DNA of 6,294 bases from Gammaproteobacteria bacterium UBA3532 (GTDB lineage Bacteria > Pseudomonadota > Gammaproteobacteria > Enterobacterales > UBA3532), in assembly GCA_002376965.1 (NCBI GenBank), contig DFOV01000278.1, positions 1 through 6,294 on the forward strand, read 5' to 3'. Shown piece after piece: positions 1 through 5,830 of this stretch. The notes below the pieces were generated by a model that saw only the letters and a list, made by a program, of their open reading frames with translations, was not told the origin of the DNA and made no database searches. The first letter of the stretch is position 1. Each line of letters starts with the position of its first letter. Made by a program: the position numbers and the translations under genes.

Positions 1-1452
1 CGTGAAACCATTGGCGAAACCATGATGGAAATGCAACAAATCCTGGGTTATACCGAGATTCAACCAGATGGCTCGGTAATGGTTGAAGTGCCAGCCGATA
101 CGCCTTTACAAATTACTGCGCTAGACAGCGAAGGAAGGGCTTTTCAAATCCACAGCAGCTGGCTGCAGGTTCGACCAGGAGAAACACGCACTTGCAATGG
201 CTGCCACTCACCCAGACGTGGTGATAGTATTAATGGACCAGGATTGCGCCAGTTGCACGCTAATGTTATCCCATCGATGCAAGCACTGGTATCAGAAACC
301 AATCCTGACGGGGAAACCATGGCAGTGACACGCCAGCGGGTAATTGGAGACATTCAACTTCAAGCTGATATCATTTTTCGCGATGTATGGAGCGACTCCC
401 AGCAAGTTAATAGTGCTACTCCCCCTACCTCGATTATCGACTATTCAGGACTAACCACACCCAGCCCGCAGCGAGGCTACATAAATTATCCCGAACATGT
501 ACAACCGATTTGGGAAACTCCGCGCGGTAACGATGGCTCACTAACATGTACTAACTGCCACAATAGCGACATTCAAGACAGTATCGGACCAAATGGTTCT
601 CAAGGCCTTAACCTTTCCAGTACCATTGACGGTACTGGAAGACTCACCTCCTATCAGGAGCTGATGATTGGCGATCCGCTGTTGGATGAAAACGGACTAC
701 CTCTCATTTCAGTCAATGACGAAGGCGAGATTAACCTGGAACGCCAGTCTCCCTTAGTCAGCCCAGGAATGGCACGCGCTAGCCATCTTGTCGAAAAATT
801 GTCGGAGCAAGAGCTTAAGGCTGGTGAAGAGCTTATAGCAGTTGATGAACGATTGCTGGATCATTCAACATTACTAAACCCATCAGAAAAACGGATTATC
901 TACGAGTGGATTGATCTTGGTGCTCAATATTACAACGATCCCTACATCGATGGCGCAGCTGATGATGGATTTTTTGCTATTGATGAACTGCGTGGCGCGC
1001 CGCCGCAGTTGAGCGAAGAAACCTTTGCAGAAAACGTCCACCCGGTATTAATGTCACGTTGTGCAGGATGTCATCAACCCTTTGGTGGTAATGGAACCGT
1101 TGTGCTTCCTGGAGAAGCGACGGTTAACAGCCAGTTTGATGGCCATCGCTATGTATTAACCGGGCAAATTGATGGTGATTTCAATGCAACGCTTTCTATG
1201 GTAGATGATGTCGACAACCCCGAGCAATCTTACTTACTATTACGCCCTCGCTCGGTTCTCGAAGATCCTGTTCCCCACCCCCAGCGCAACCTTCACCGCA
1301 ACCCAGAAACAGGCGAGCCAATAATCGATCCCGACACTGGCCAAGCTGTCATTCCAGAGCCTATACTTGATCCTTCGGACTCGGATTACCTGACCATATT
1401 GGATTGGGTTACCTCCTCCCGCACCGAAAACTCAGCGCCTGAACAACAATAA
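1..1452 (+). CDS. Multihaem c-type cytochrome, HZS-alpha-domain-like (5' truncated)
   Basis: The reading frame is open from base 1, so the ATG at 22 is an internal Met and the true start lies left of the window; 483 codons are visible. Three CXXCH haem c sites are present: CNGCH at 193-207, CTNCH at 547-561 and CAGCH at 1060-1074. The stretch before the first site (a GYTEIQPDGSV segment, then SWLQVRPGE leading into CNGCH) resembles the hydrazine synthase alpha-subunit middle-domain family. Each later CXXCH follows a cytochrome-c-like helix (EHVQPIWE near 496-520, NVHPVLMSRCAGCH near 1036-1074), as in planctomycete-type cytochrome domains. The protein probably acts as an exported electron carrier or redox enzyme in the periplasm or at the outer membrane. 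Family members often carry an N-terminal beta-propeller, which would lie off the left edge. A true hydrazine-forming role is unlikely. The family call rests on recalled motif similarity and is moderately sure; the haem sites are seen directly. Confidence 0.82.
   Translation, partial: RETIGETMMEMQQILGYTEIQPDGSVMVEVPADTPLQITALDSEGRAFQIHSSWLQVRPGETRTCNGCHSPRRGDSINGPGLRQLHANVIPSMQALVSETNPDGETMAVTRQRVIGDIQLQADIIFRDVWSDSQQVNSATPPTSIIDYSGLTTPSPQRGYINYPEHVQPIWETPRGNDGSLTCTNCHNSDIQDSIGPNGSQGLNLSSTIDGTGRLTSYQELMIGDPLLDENGLPLISVNDEGEINLERQSPLVSPGMARASHLVEKLSEQELKAGEELIAVDERLLDHSTLLNPSEKRIIYEWIDLGAQYYNDPYIDGAADDGFFAIDELRGAPPQLSEETFAENVHPVLMSRCAGCHQPFGGNGTVVLPGEATVNSQFDGHRYVLTGQIDGDFNATLSMVDDVDNPEQSYLLLRPRSVLEDPVPHPQRNLHRNPETGEPIIDPDTGQAVIPEPILDPSDSDYLTILDWVTSSRTENSAPEQQ
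615..640 (+). repeat. Perfect 10-bp inverted repeat inside the cytochrome gene
   Basis: TTCCAGTACC at 615-624 is followed by a 6-nt loop and its exact complement GGTACTGGAA at 631-640. It lies wholly inside the coding region, in a segment encoding Ser-Ser-Thr-Ile-Asp-Gly-Thr-Gly, and no T-run follows, so it is not an intrinsic terminator. It could be an mRNA hairpin or chance; no function is assigned. Confidence 0.5.
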
Positions 1453-1470
1453 CGCCCTTAACAACAATAA
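1442..1470 (+). repeat. 11-bp direct repeat spanning the stop codon of gene 1
   Basis: AACAACAATAA occurs at 1442-1452, ending with the stop codon, and again at 1460-1470. The copies are offset by 18 nt, so the second TAA (1468-1470) is in the same frame, and a third in-frame TAA follows at 1471-1473. This looks like a decayed short tandem duplication at the gene end. It has no clear function beyond giving back-up stops. Confidence 0.5.
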
Positions 1471-1487
1471 TAAAATAAAGGTGAACA

Positions 1488-1967
1488 ATGCGAATATCTC
1501 AAAAGCACAACCCAATTCTCATCAGCCTGATAACAAGCGCTTGTCTCCTTTTGGCTGGATGTGAAGATGCTGAAGTAGAGGAAGACAGCTCAGGCATTCA
1601 GGATTTAAGCTTTGATATGTTCGTCACTGAGGTCAACCCTATTCTCACTAAAAATATAGATGGAAAGCGTTGTTCGTCTAGCGGATGCCACAATAACGAA
1701 AGTGGAACTGGCGGCAATTTCAGATTATTTGATACAGAAAACCCGACCGATGTTCAATTAAGAGCTAACTACATCTCAGCCATATCCTTTACAAATGTTT
1801 CGGCACCAAGAGACTCCATATTGCTACTCGAGCCAACCGCTGGCTCGTTCCCAAGCACTGGTGGCCATGCAGGCGGCGATATTTTCTTCCCGCCAGACGA
1901 TGAAAACTATCAAACATTGCTCGAGTGGATATCAACGCCAGCTACCCCAGTCGAGGGAGGCCAATAA
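1488..1967 (+). CDS. Small lipoprotein c-type cytochrome with CX4CH site
   Basis: A 159-residue protein. A signal peptide with hydrophobic core (residues 10-23) ends in lipobox LAGC with the lipidated Cys at 25. Glu follows rather than Asp, so outer-membrane sorting is expected. The mature part begins with an acidic linker (26-39), then a cytochrome-like helix (EVNPILTKNI, 48-57) and CSSSGCH at 62-68 (bases 1671-1691). This is a CX4CH arrangement instead of the standard CXXCH; such sites are known to bind haem in some cytochromes c3. The C-terminal part has GGHAGGD (125-131) and a YQTLLEWI helix, a pattern familiar from planctomycete-type cytochrome c domains, where the His may serve as or near a distal ligand. 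The start is supported by AAGGTG at 1478-1483. It follows the multihaem cytochrome by 35 nt and probably exchanges electrons with it. Haem binding itself is inferred. Confidence 0.8.
   Translation: MRISQKHNPILISLITSACLLLAGCEDAEVEEDSSGIQDLSFDMFVTEVNPILTKNIDGKRCSSSGCHNNESGTGGNFRLFDTENPTDVQLRANYISAISFTNVSAPRDSILLLEPTAGSFPSTGGHAGGDIFFPPDDENYQTLLEWISTPATPVEGGQ
1953..1960 (+). promoter_or_regulatory. Ribosome binding site deciding the start at 1970
   Basis: GAGGGAGG sits 9 nt before the ATG at 1970. It favours that start over the in-frame ATG at 1925, which would overlap the upstream gene by 43 nt and place 15 polar residues before the signal peptide. It lies inside the last codons of the preceding lipoprotein gene. 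Confidence 0.75.
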
Positions 1968-1969
1968 CT

Positions 1970-3268
1970 ATGCGTCTTAGATTCAGGTGGATATGCCTGT
2001 TGATATGTTTATCGGCTCTTTTCCAAGCATTAAGTCAGGCACAAGAGCCAGAAATAGCCAAAGTTCGCGTAGAAAATGCCTTTATCGATCTTTACACTGG
2101 CCCTGGCCGCGGCTATCCAAAGTTTCATATCGCCGAAAAAGGAGAATGGCTCACTCTACTTAAAAGTGAAACCCAATGGTATCGGGTAGAAAATGAACGT
2201 GGCATTAAAGGCTGGGCCAGCATGGAGGATTTGGAAAACACCAGCAATATCCATGGCCAACCGACGCAAATCAACCAGTTCAGCCAGGAAAGCTTTCTTA
2301 AGCGCCGTTTGGAACTGGGTGTGTCCGGTGGGCTGTTTAACGATGACAACATGGTTAGCACCAGCTTTGGCATGCGTTTTACTCCGTATTTTTCCGGCGA
2401 CCTGCGTTTTAGCGACATTTCCGGCAACTTCTCAAACTCGTCTTTGGTATCGGTTAATCTAAAAGCTCACCCCTTTTATCAACAACGCTGGTCCCCCTAT
2501 TTTGGCATGGGTATTGGCTATTTTGAAAACGAGCCCAAAACATCGCTCGTCGGCACCAATGATAGCAGCGCCCAAAGCGCAAGCGTTGCACTGGGTATTA
2601 ACTATTACTTGAATCGTCGCTTTATCTGGCATCTTGAATTGGGTAATCATCTGATCTTCCTCAATGGCAATGAAACCGATAGCCATCAAAGCATTTCAAC
2701 TGGATTTAGCGTATTTTACGGCGGTGATAATCAATCGGGCTGGCTCGATAATGGCGAAGGAATTCCAAAGGTCGATTCCGACAACCTTGAAGTCAGTCTT
2801 TACTATGGTGCCTATTCGGTTGAAGACTTCGGTGCGGCTCCATCCAGCGGGTTTCGCTTATCCTACTTTATCAACGAAGATCTGTTTTTTGATGCCTCTT
2901 TTGGTCAAATGACCATCTACGATCAAAGCTTCCGTGACAAGGGCCTGCCCTTGTTTCAGGATGGCGAAGAATCGCTACGTTATTACCATGTTGGTCTTGG
3001 TTACAACATACTTCCAGGGGAAATAACCTACAGTAATGGTTTCGCGTTACCCACACGCCTATACGTACTGGCAGGACTTGGCAGTACCGATTTTGCCGAA
3101 AGAGAATGGTTTACAACAACGATTGGCGCAGGCCTGCGCATCAGTCCGTGGAACTGGCTCGGCCTTAAGCTGGAAGTCTTTGACCATATCTACGAATCCG
3201 ATTTACTCAGCGATAGCAAATTTACCCATAACCCTGAAATTACAGTGGGGATCAGTTATGTCTTTTAA
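1970..3268 (+). CDS. SH3 domain fused to two tandem outer-membrane beta-barrel domains
   Basis: A 432-residue exported protein. The signal peptide is residues 1-24 (cleavage after LSQA). A bacterial SH3-like domain follows at about 31-90, with the usual LYTGPGRGYP loop, a WYRV strand and GWAS near the end; such domains commonly bind peptidoglycan or peptides. Residues about 112-252 hold alternating amphipathic strands with turns, a first small barrel. A linker (253-271) leads to a second barrel (about 272-432) ending in YVF, the terminal aromatic expected of a BAM substrate. The second barrel matches the OMP_myx_plus type (LYYGAYSVEDF, LPGE, YVLAGLG, THNPEITVGISYVF) and is clearly paralogous to the protein at 5141-5782. 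The first barrel is more divergent. The protein may anchor the complex between the cell wall and outer membrane. It begins 2 nt after the lipoprotein stop. No enzyme activity is evident. Confidence 0.82.
   Translation: MRLRFRWICLLICLSALFQALSQAQEPEIAKVRVENAFIDLYTGPGRGYPKFHIAEKGEWLTLLKSETQWYRVENERGIKGWASMEDLENTSNIHGQPTQINQFSQESFLKRRLELGVSGGLFNDDNMVSTSFGMRFTPYFSGDLRFSDISGNFSNSSLVSVNLKAHPFYQQRWSPYFGMGIGYFENEPKTSLVGTNDSSAQSASVALGINYYLNRRFIWHLELGNHLIFLNGNETDSHQSISTGFSVFYGGDNQSGWLDNGEGIPKVDSDNLEVSLYYGAYSVEDFGAAPSSGFRLSYFINEDLFFDASFGQMTIYDQSFRDKGLPLFQDGEESLRYYHVGLGYNILPGEITYSNGFALPTRLYVLAGLGSTDFAEREWFTTTIGAGLRISPWNWLGLKLEVFDHIYESDLLSDSKFTHNPEITVGISYVF
2786..3265 (+). repeat. Second barrel domain, protein-level paralogue of the gene at 5141-5782
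   Basis: Residues 273-432 align over their whole length with residues 57-213 of the downstream barrel protein. Shared anchors, in order, are LYYG(A/S)Y.V..F, a G(L/F)P loop, (I/V)LPG(E/Q), Y(V/L)(L/I)AGLG.T, FTT..IG.G(L/V)RI, D.I.E...L and HN at the end of the last hairpin. The relation is visible in protein only; the DNA has diverged, so the duplication is old. Confidence 0.8.
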
Positions 3269-3788
3269 ATACTTGCCCAAGCCTGTTTCGTCATTGCTCG
3301 TCTTCCTCGCGGCCATGTGGATGATATTATCAGCCACTATTGTCACAGCCGCCGCCCCCCTATCACAGGGACAACCAGCCCCAGATTTTACGCTTAAATC
3401 CAATACCAACGTCAACATGCGGCTCGGTGAAATGCGCGGCGAGGTCATTATGCTGAATTTTTGGGCAACCTGGTGCGGCCCCTGCCGTCAGGAAATGCCC
3501 GAACTAGAAAAGCTCTACAATAAGTTCAAAAGCGCCGGCTTTCGTGTATTAGCAATCAATGTCGATACAGAAACTAAAAACACCAAAAACTTTCTATCCT
3601 CTTTGAACATCAGCTATCCCGTGCTGTTTGATAACCAGAAATCAGTCAGTCGACAATATAACATTGAGGCCATGCCCAGCAGTGTAATAATCGACCGAGA
3701 CGGCAAGATCCGCTATATCCATCAAGGTTATCAACCCTCTTATGTCGCGCTATACGAAGCTCAAATCAGAAGGCTGGTTCAGGAATGA
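3258..3788 (+). CDS. Exported TlpA-family thioredoxin (WCGPC)
   Basis: A 176-residue thiol-disulfide protein. The N-terminal hydrophobic segment (residues 10-33, ending VTAAAP) is a signal peptide, perhaps retained as an anchor. The TlpA/AhpC-like fold starts at GQPAPDFTLK (38-47). The redox motif WCGPC is at 72-76 (bases 3471-3485) and the cis-proline is Pro140 in AMPSSVIIDRDG. Homologues reduce or isomerise cysteines in the periplasm, often for cytochrome c maturation or metal-site assembly. The start at 3258 has GTGGGG at 3245-3250 and overlaps the preceding gene by 11 nt. The in-frame ATG at 3036 is rejected because it lies deep in the upstream barrel gene and would give no export signal. 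Likely clients in this operon are the haem-site cysteines of the two cytochromes or the Cys-Gly-Cys end of the next gene; client choice is inference. Confidence 0.9.
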   Translation: MSFKYLPKPVSSLLVFLAAMWMILSATIVTAAAPLSQGQPAPDFTLKSNTNVNMRLGEMRGEVIMLNFWATWCGPCRQEMPELEKLYNKFKSAGFRVLAINVDTETKNTKNFLSSLNISYPVLFDNQKSVSRQYNIEAMPSSVIIDRDGKIRYIHQGYQPSYVALYEAQIRRLVQE

Positions 3789-4015
3789 TTACGCGTTTAA
3801 TAAAGCTCACCCTGGTGTTTCTCGCTGTCAGCACGCTTGCTGGCTGTGCTTTACAACCTTGGGTCATGCCCTATGAAAGAGAGCATTTGGCCAATCCAGT
3901 AATGAAATACCCAAACATTGAAACCAGCGCCGGATATCTGGTTCATGTCAAAGAAACACGCCAAGGCGCACGCGGCAGTATAACCACCGGCGGAGGTGGC
4001 TGTGGTTGCAACTAA
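3785..4015 (+). CDS. DUF4266-type small lipoprotein with C-terminal GGGGCGCN
   Basis: A 76-residue precursor. The signal peptide has lipobox LAGC with the lipidated Cys at 21, leaving a mature chain of 56 residues. The segment W-V-M-P-Y-E-R-E-H-L-A-N-P-V-M (26-40) matches the DUF4266 hallmark. It is followed by a Gly/Arg/Thr-rich tail and a final GGGGCGCN (69-76) with Cys73 and Cys75. Function is unknown for the family. The two cysteines near a flexible glycine tail suggest metal binding, thioether or cofactor attachment, or a thiol partner of the thioredoxin encoded just upstream. The start overlaps the TlpA stop as ATGA (3785-3788), so translation is probably coupled; GAAGG at 3769-3773 is the only plausible Shine-Dalgarno. 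From memory, DUF4266 genes usually sit beside DUF3570 genes and often near an ApbE flavin transferase; the former holds here and no ApbE is visible. Confidence 0.87.
   Translation: MITRLIKLTLVFLAVSTLAGCALQPWVMPYEREHLANPVMKYPNIETSAGYLVHVKETRQGARGSITTGGGGCGCN
3992..3997 (+). promoter_or_regulatory. Ribosome binding site built from glycine codons of the DUF4266 gene
   Basis: GGAGGT is formed by the Gly70 and Gly71 codons of the lipoprotein gene and lies 4 nt before the GTG at 4002. A second in-frame GTG at 3996 overlaps the site itself and has no upstream purine-rich site of similar quality, so 4002 is preferred. Confidence 0.65.
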
Positions 4016-5141
4016 ATTCATAGCGCTTCGCAGCATATATCACATAATCCTTAGCATCACCCTGCTGGTTGCAGGCATTGAGTCTGCAACGGCTGTTCTG
4101 CTGCCAGAAGAAAAAGCCGAGGTAAACTACCATTATTACGATGGCGGGGGTGTTGAAGTCGACGGACCAACGCTAATTGTTCGCAAAAATTTTAAAGACA
4201 AAATCAGCGTAGCAGCAGGCTATCACGCCGATGTCATTTCCAGTGCATCAATCGATGTGGTTACTCAGGCAAGTCCCTACTCTGAAGAGCGCCAAGCCGT
4301 TAACCTAGAATCACAATACCTGCACCAAGACACACTGTTTCATGGCGGTATGGCGTATAGTGATGAGTCCGATTATCAAGCGACAACAGCATTTTTTGGC
4401 CTGTCACAAACCTTTTTTAGCGGAATGTCGACCTTTGACATGACCTACACTAGAGGATGGGATAGCGTCGAACGCTCAGATACTGATTTTTCGAAAGATC
4501 TTGATAGGCACAAGTTCACCCTTGGTTTAAATCAGACCTTAAGCCCAAAGTGGGTCGCGACCTTTTTGTATGAAGGCGTAGCCGAAAGTGGCTATTTAAG
4601 CAATCCATACCGAGGTGCATTGGTTCGAAATGCTCCCGTGCCTGAAAGGCATCCCGAGGCGCGCACCAGTCAGAGTTTTAATTACGGAAACCTCTATTAT
4701 CTTGGACAGAATATGGCGCTTAAAGGTGGTTTACGCTTTTATACTGATACCTGGGGAATATCTGCAACCACCCTATTCGGTGGCTTTGTCCACCAAACGC
4801 CCTCGCCTTGGCGCTATGAAATTCGCTATGAATACTACACCCAATCCGAAGCCGACTTTTATTTTGACAATGCCGATCGCCTCTACAACTTTATCAGCCG
4901 AGACAAAGAGCTTAGTCGTTTCGATTCACATCAATTAGGCGGAGATGTGAGCTACCGCCTCGGTTACACCAATAAGCTATTTGATAATATGGAAATTGGT
5001 ATCAGTCTCGACTGGTTTCGATTTAACTATGACAACTTTTCTGATCGGCGTCAGTTTGTTGCTGATGATCCTGACAAGTCACTTGATCAGTACACCTTCA
5101 CCGCCAGCGTATGGCAACTTTATTTTTCGGGCTGGTATTAA
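4002..5141 (+). CDS. DUF3570-family outer-membrane barrel protein
   Basis: A 379-residue protein if translation starts at the GTG at 4002 (381 from the GTG at 3996). The signal peptide ends at about residue 31 (ESATA before VLLPEE). The DUF3570 signature is very clear: YHYYDGGGVEVDGP followed by RK (43-62), then SASIDVVTQASPYSEER (81-97). The rest is alternating amphipathic strands with polar turns, ending in an aromatic-rich strand (QLYFSGWY), consistent with a large outer-membrane barrel. It overlaps the DUF4266 gene by 14 nt, so its translation is probably coupled. The two families recur together and presumably act together, perhaps as barrel plus lipoprotein partner. No transported substrate can be read from the sequence. 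The GTG start and strong dependence on the upstream gene suggest its dose is set by that gene. The family call is strong; its role is unknown. Confidence 0.88.
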   Translation: MVATKFIALRSIYHIILSITLLVAGIESATAVLLPEEKAEVNYHYYDGGGVEVDGPTLIVRKNFKDKISVAAGYHADVISSASIDVVTQASPYSEERQAVNLESQYLHQDTLFHGGMAYSDESDYQATTAFFGLSQTFFSGMSTFDMTYTRGWDSVERSDTDFSKDLDRHKFTLGLNQTLSPKWVATFLYEGVAESGYLSNPYRGALVRNAPVPERHPEARTSQSFNYGNLYYLGQNMALKGGLRFYTDTWGISATTLFGGFVHQTPSPWRYEIRYEYYTQSEADFYFDNADRLYNFISRDKELSRFDSHQLGGDVSYRLGYTNKLFDNMEIGISLDWFRFNYDNFSDRRQFVADDPDKSLDQYTFTASVWQLYFSGWY

Positions 5142-5162
5142 TGAAAGTGGTATTAATGAAAG
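5133..5162 (+). repeat. Perfect 15-bp tandem duplication over a stop/start junction
   Basis: TGGTATTAATGAAAG occurs twice back to back (5133-5147 and 5148-5162). Each copy carries TAATG. The first contains the stop of the DUF3570 gene (5139-5141) and an ATG at 5141; the second contains an ATG at 5156 in the same frame, because the unit is 15 nt. The start codon of the next gene is therefore doubled and the N-terminus has gained five residues if the first ATG is used. Confidence 0.92.
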
Positions 5163-5782
5163 ACGCACTAACCAAAGCCATTATAACGGTGACAACACTA
5201 TTGGTGCTTGGCACCCTATCTGTCCCAGTTGTAAGCGCAGATGATGTTATCGATCCCAAAATCGAACGGCGAGATATTGTTACACCAGATATCGACGATG
5301 AAAGCTATGAAATCACCCTGTACTACGGCAGTTACAAGGTCGATGGCTTTCAATCCAACAGCAGTATTGGCATTCGAGGAGCCTACCACTTTAACAGCTT
5401 CTGGTTCAGCGAACTGAACTATGCCCAATCAAAAATCAGCGATGAAACCTTTGAAGGACTGGGTTTTCCATCGATTCTAGAGGACGAATCGGTCACCTTC
5501 TACGATCTGTCTATCGGAGCTAACGTTTTGCCAGGCCAATTCTTTATCGGCTCAGGCTACGCGGTTAACGTAGATACCTATCTGATTGCCGGATTAGGAA
5601 AAACAGCCATCAACGAACAAGACTTCACCACGCTTAATATTGGTGGGGGTGTCAGAATATTACCGACTGACTGGCTCAGCGTACACCTGGATTTTCGTGA
5701 CTACATCATGGAAGAAAGTGTATTAAATTCAACGAAATCCCATAATATGGCTTTCAGTATTGGCGTGGGGGTCTATTTTTAG
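5141..5782 (+). CDS. Single-domain outer-membrane beta-barrel protein (OMP_myx_plus-like)
   Basis: A 213-residue protein from the ATG at 5141, or 208 from the duplicated ATG at 5156; the ATG at 5111 is less likely because it overlaps the previous gene by 31 nt. The signal peptide ends at VSA (residues 31-33) before DDVIDP. After a short acidic N-terminus (34-56), the barrel runs from about 57 to 213 with LYYGSYKVDGF, NVLPGQFF, YLIAGLG and a final GVGVYF, giving roughly eight strands and a terminal Phe for BAM recognition. It is paralogous to the second barrel of the gene at 1970-3268. It has no SH3 domain and no cysteine in the mature part, so a structural or small-channel role is more likely than redox chemistry. 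The TAATG junction with the DUF3570 gene implies translational coupling. Which start is used cannot be settled from the sequence, because neither has a strong Shine-Dalgarno. Confidence 0.85.
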   Translation: MKVVLMKDALTKAIITVTTLLVLGTLSVPVVSADDVIDPKIERRDIVTPDIDDESYEITLYYGSYKVDGFQSNSSIGIRGAYHFNSFWFSELNYAQSKISDETFEGLGFPSILEDESVTFYDLSIGANVLPGQFFIGSGYAVNVDTYLIAGLGKTAINEQDFTTLNIGGGVRILPTDWLSVHLDFRDYIMEESVLNSTKSHNMAFSIGVGVYF

Positions 5783-5830
5783 ATGGTAACGAACGTAATT
5801 TTTCGTCCCTCATTTAAAGAGAATCTCACC

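Noticed and set aside
1..1452. Calling the first gene hydrazine synthase
   Set aside because: Only a domain-level resemblance is visible, no partner subunits are present, and the setting is not anammox-like.
1829..1847. Hairpin CGAGCCA / TGGCTCG in the lipoprotein cytochrome gene
   Set aside because: A 7-bp stem inside a coding region is expected by chance in a window of this size.
2125..2427. Minus-strand ORF of 100 codons inside the SH3-barrel gene
   Set aside because: It lies wholly antisense to a well-supported coding region, has no recognisable domain or export signal, and no start site context; it is a shadow frame.
2937..2954. Hairpin ACAAGGG / CCCTTGT as a terminator
   Set aside because: It is a 7-bp stem with a 4-nt loop deep inside the barrel coding region without a following T-run; a stem of this length is expected by chance.
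4001..4009. Reading the Cys-Gly-Cys end of the DUF4266 protein as a thioredoxin-type or haem motif
   Set aside because: It is CXC, not CXXC or CXXCH, and no histidine follows; metal or cofactor binding remains only a hypothesis.
4615..4938. Plus-strand ORF of 107 codons in another frame of the DUF3570 gene
   Set aside because: The DUF3570 frame is continuous across it and bears the family's barrel pattern; this frame has no domain or ribosome binding site.
5789..5806. Possible terminator hairpin (ACGAA / TTCGT) between the barrel gene and the last gene
   Set aside because: The stem is only 5 bp with an 8-nt loop and no T-run follows, so it is too weak to call.
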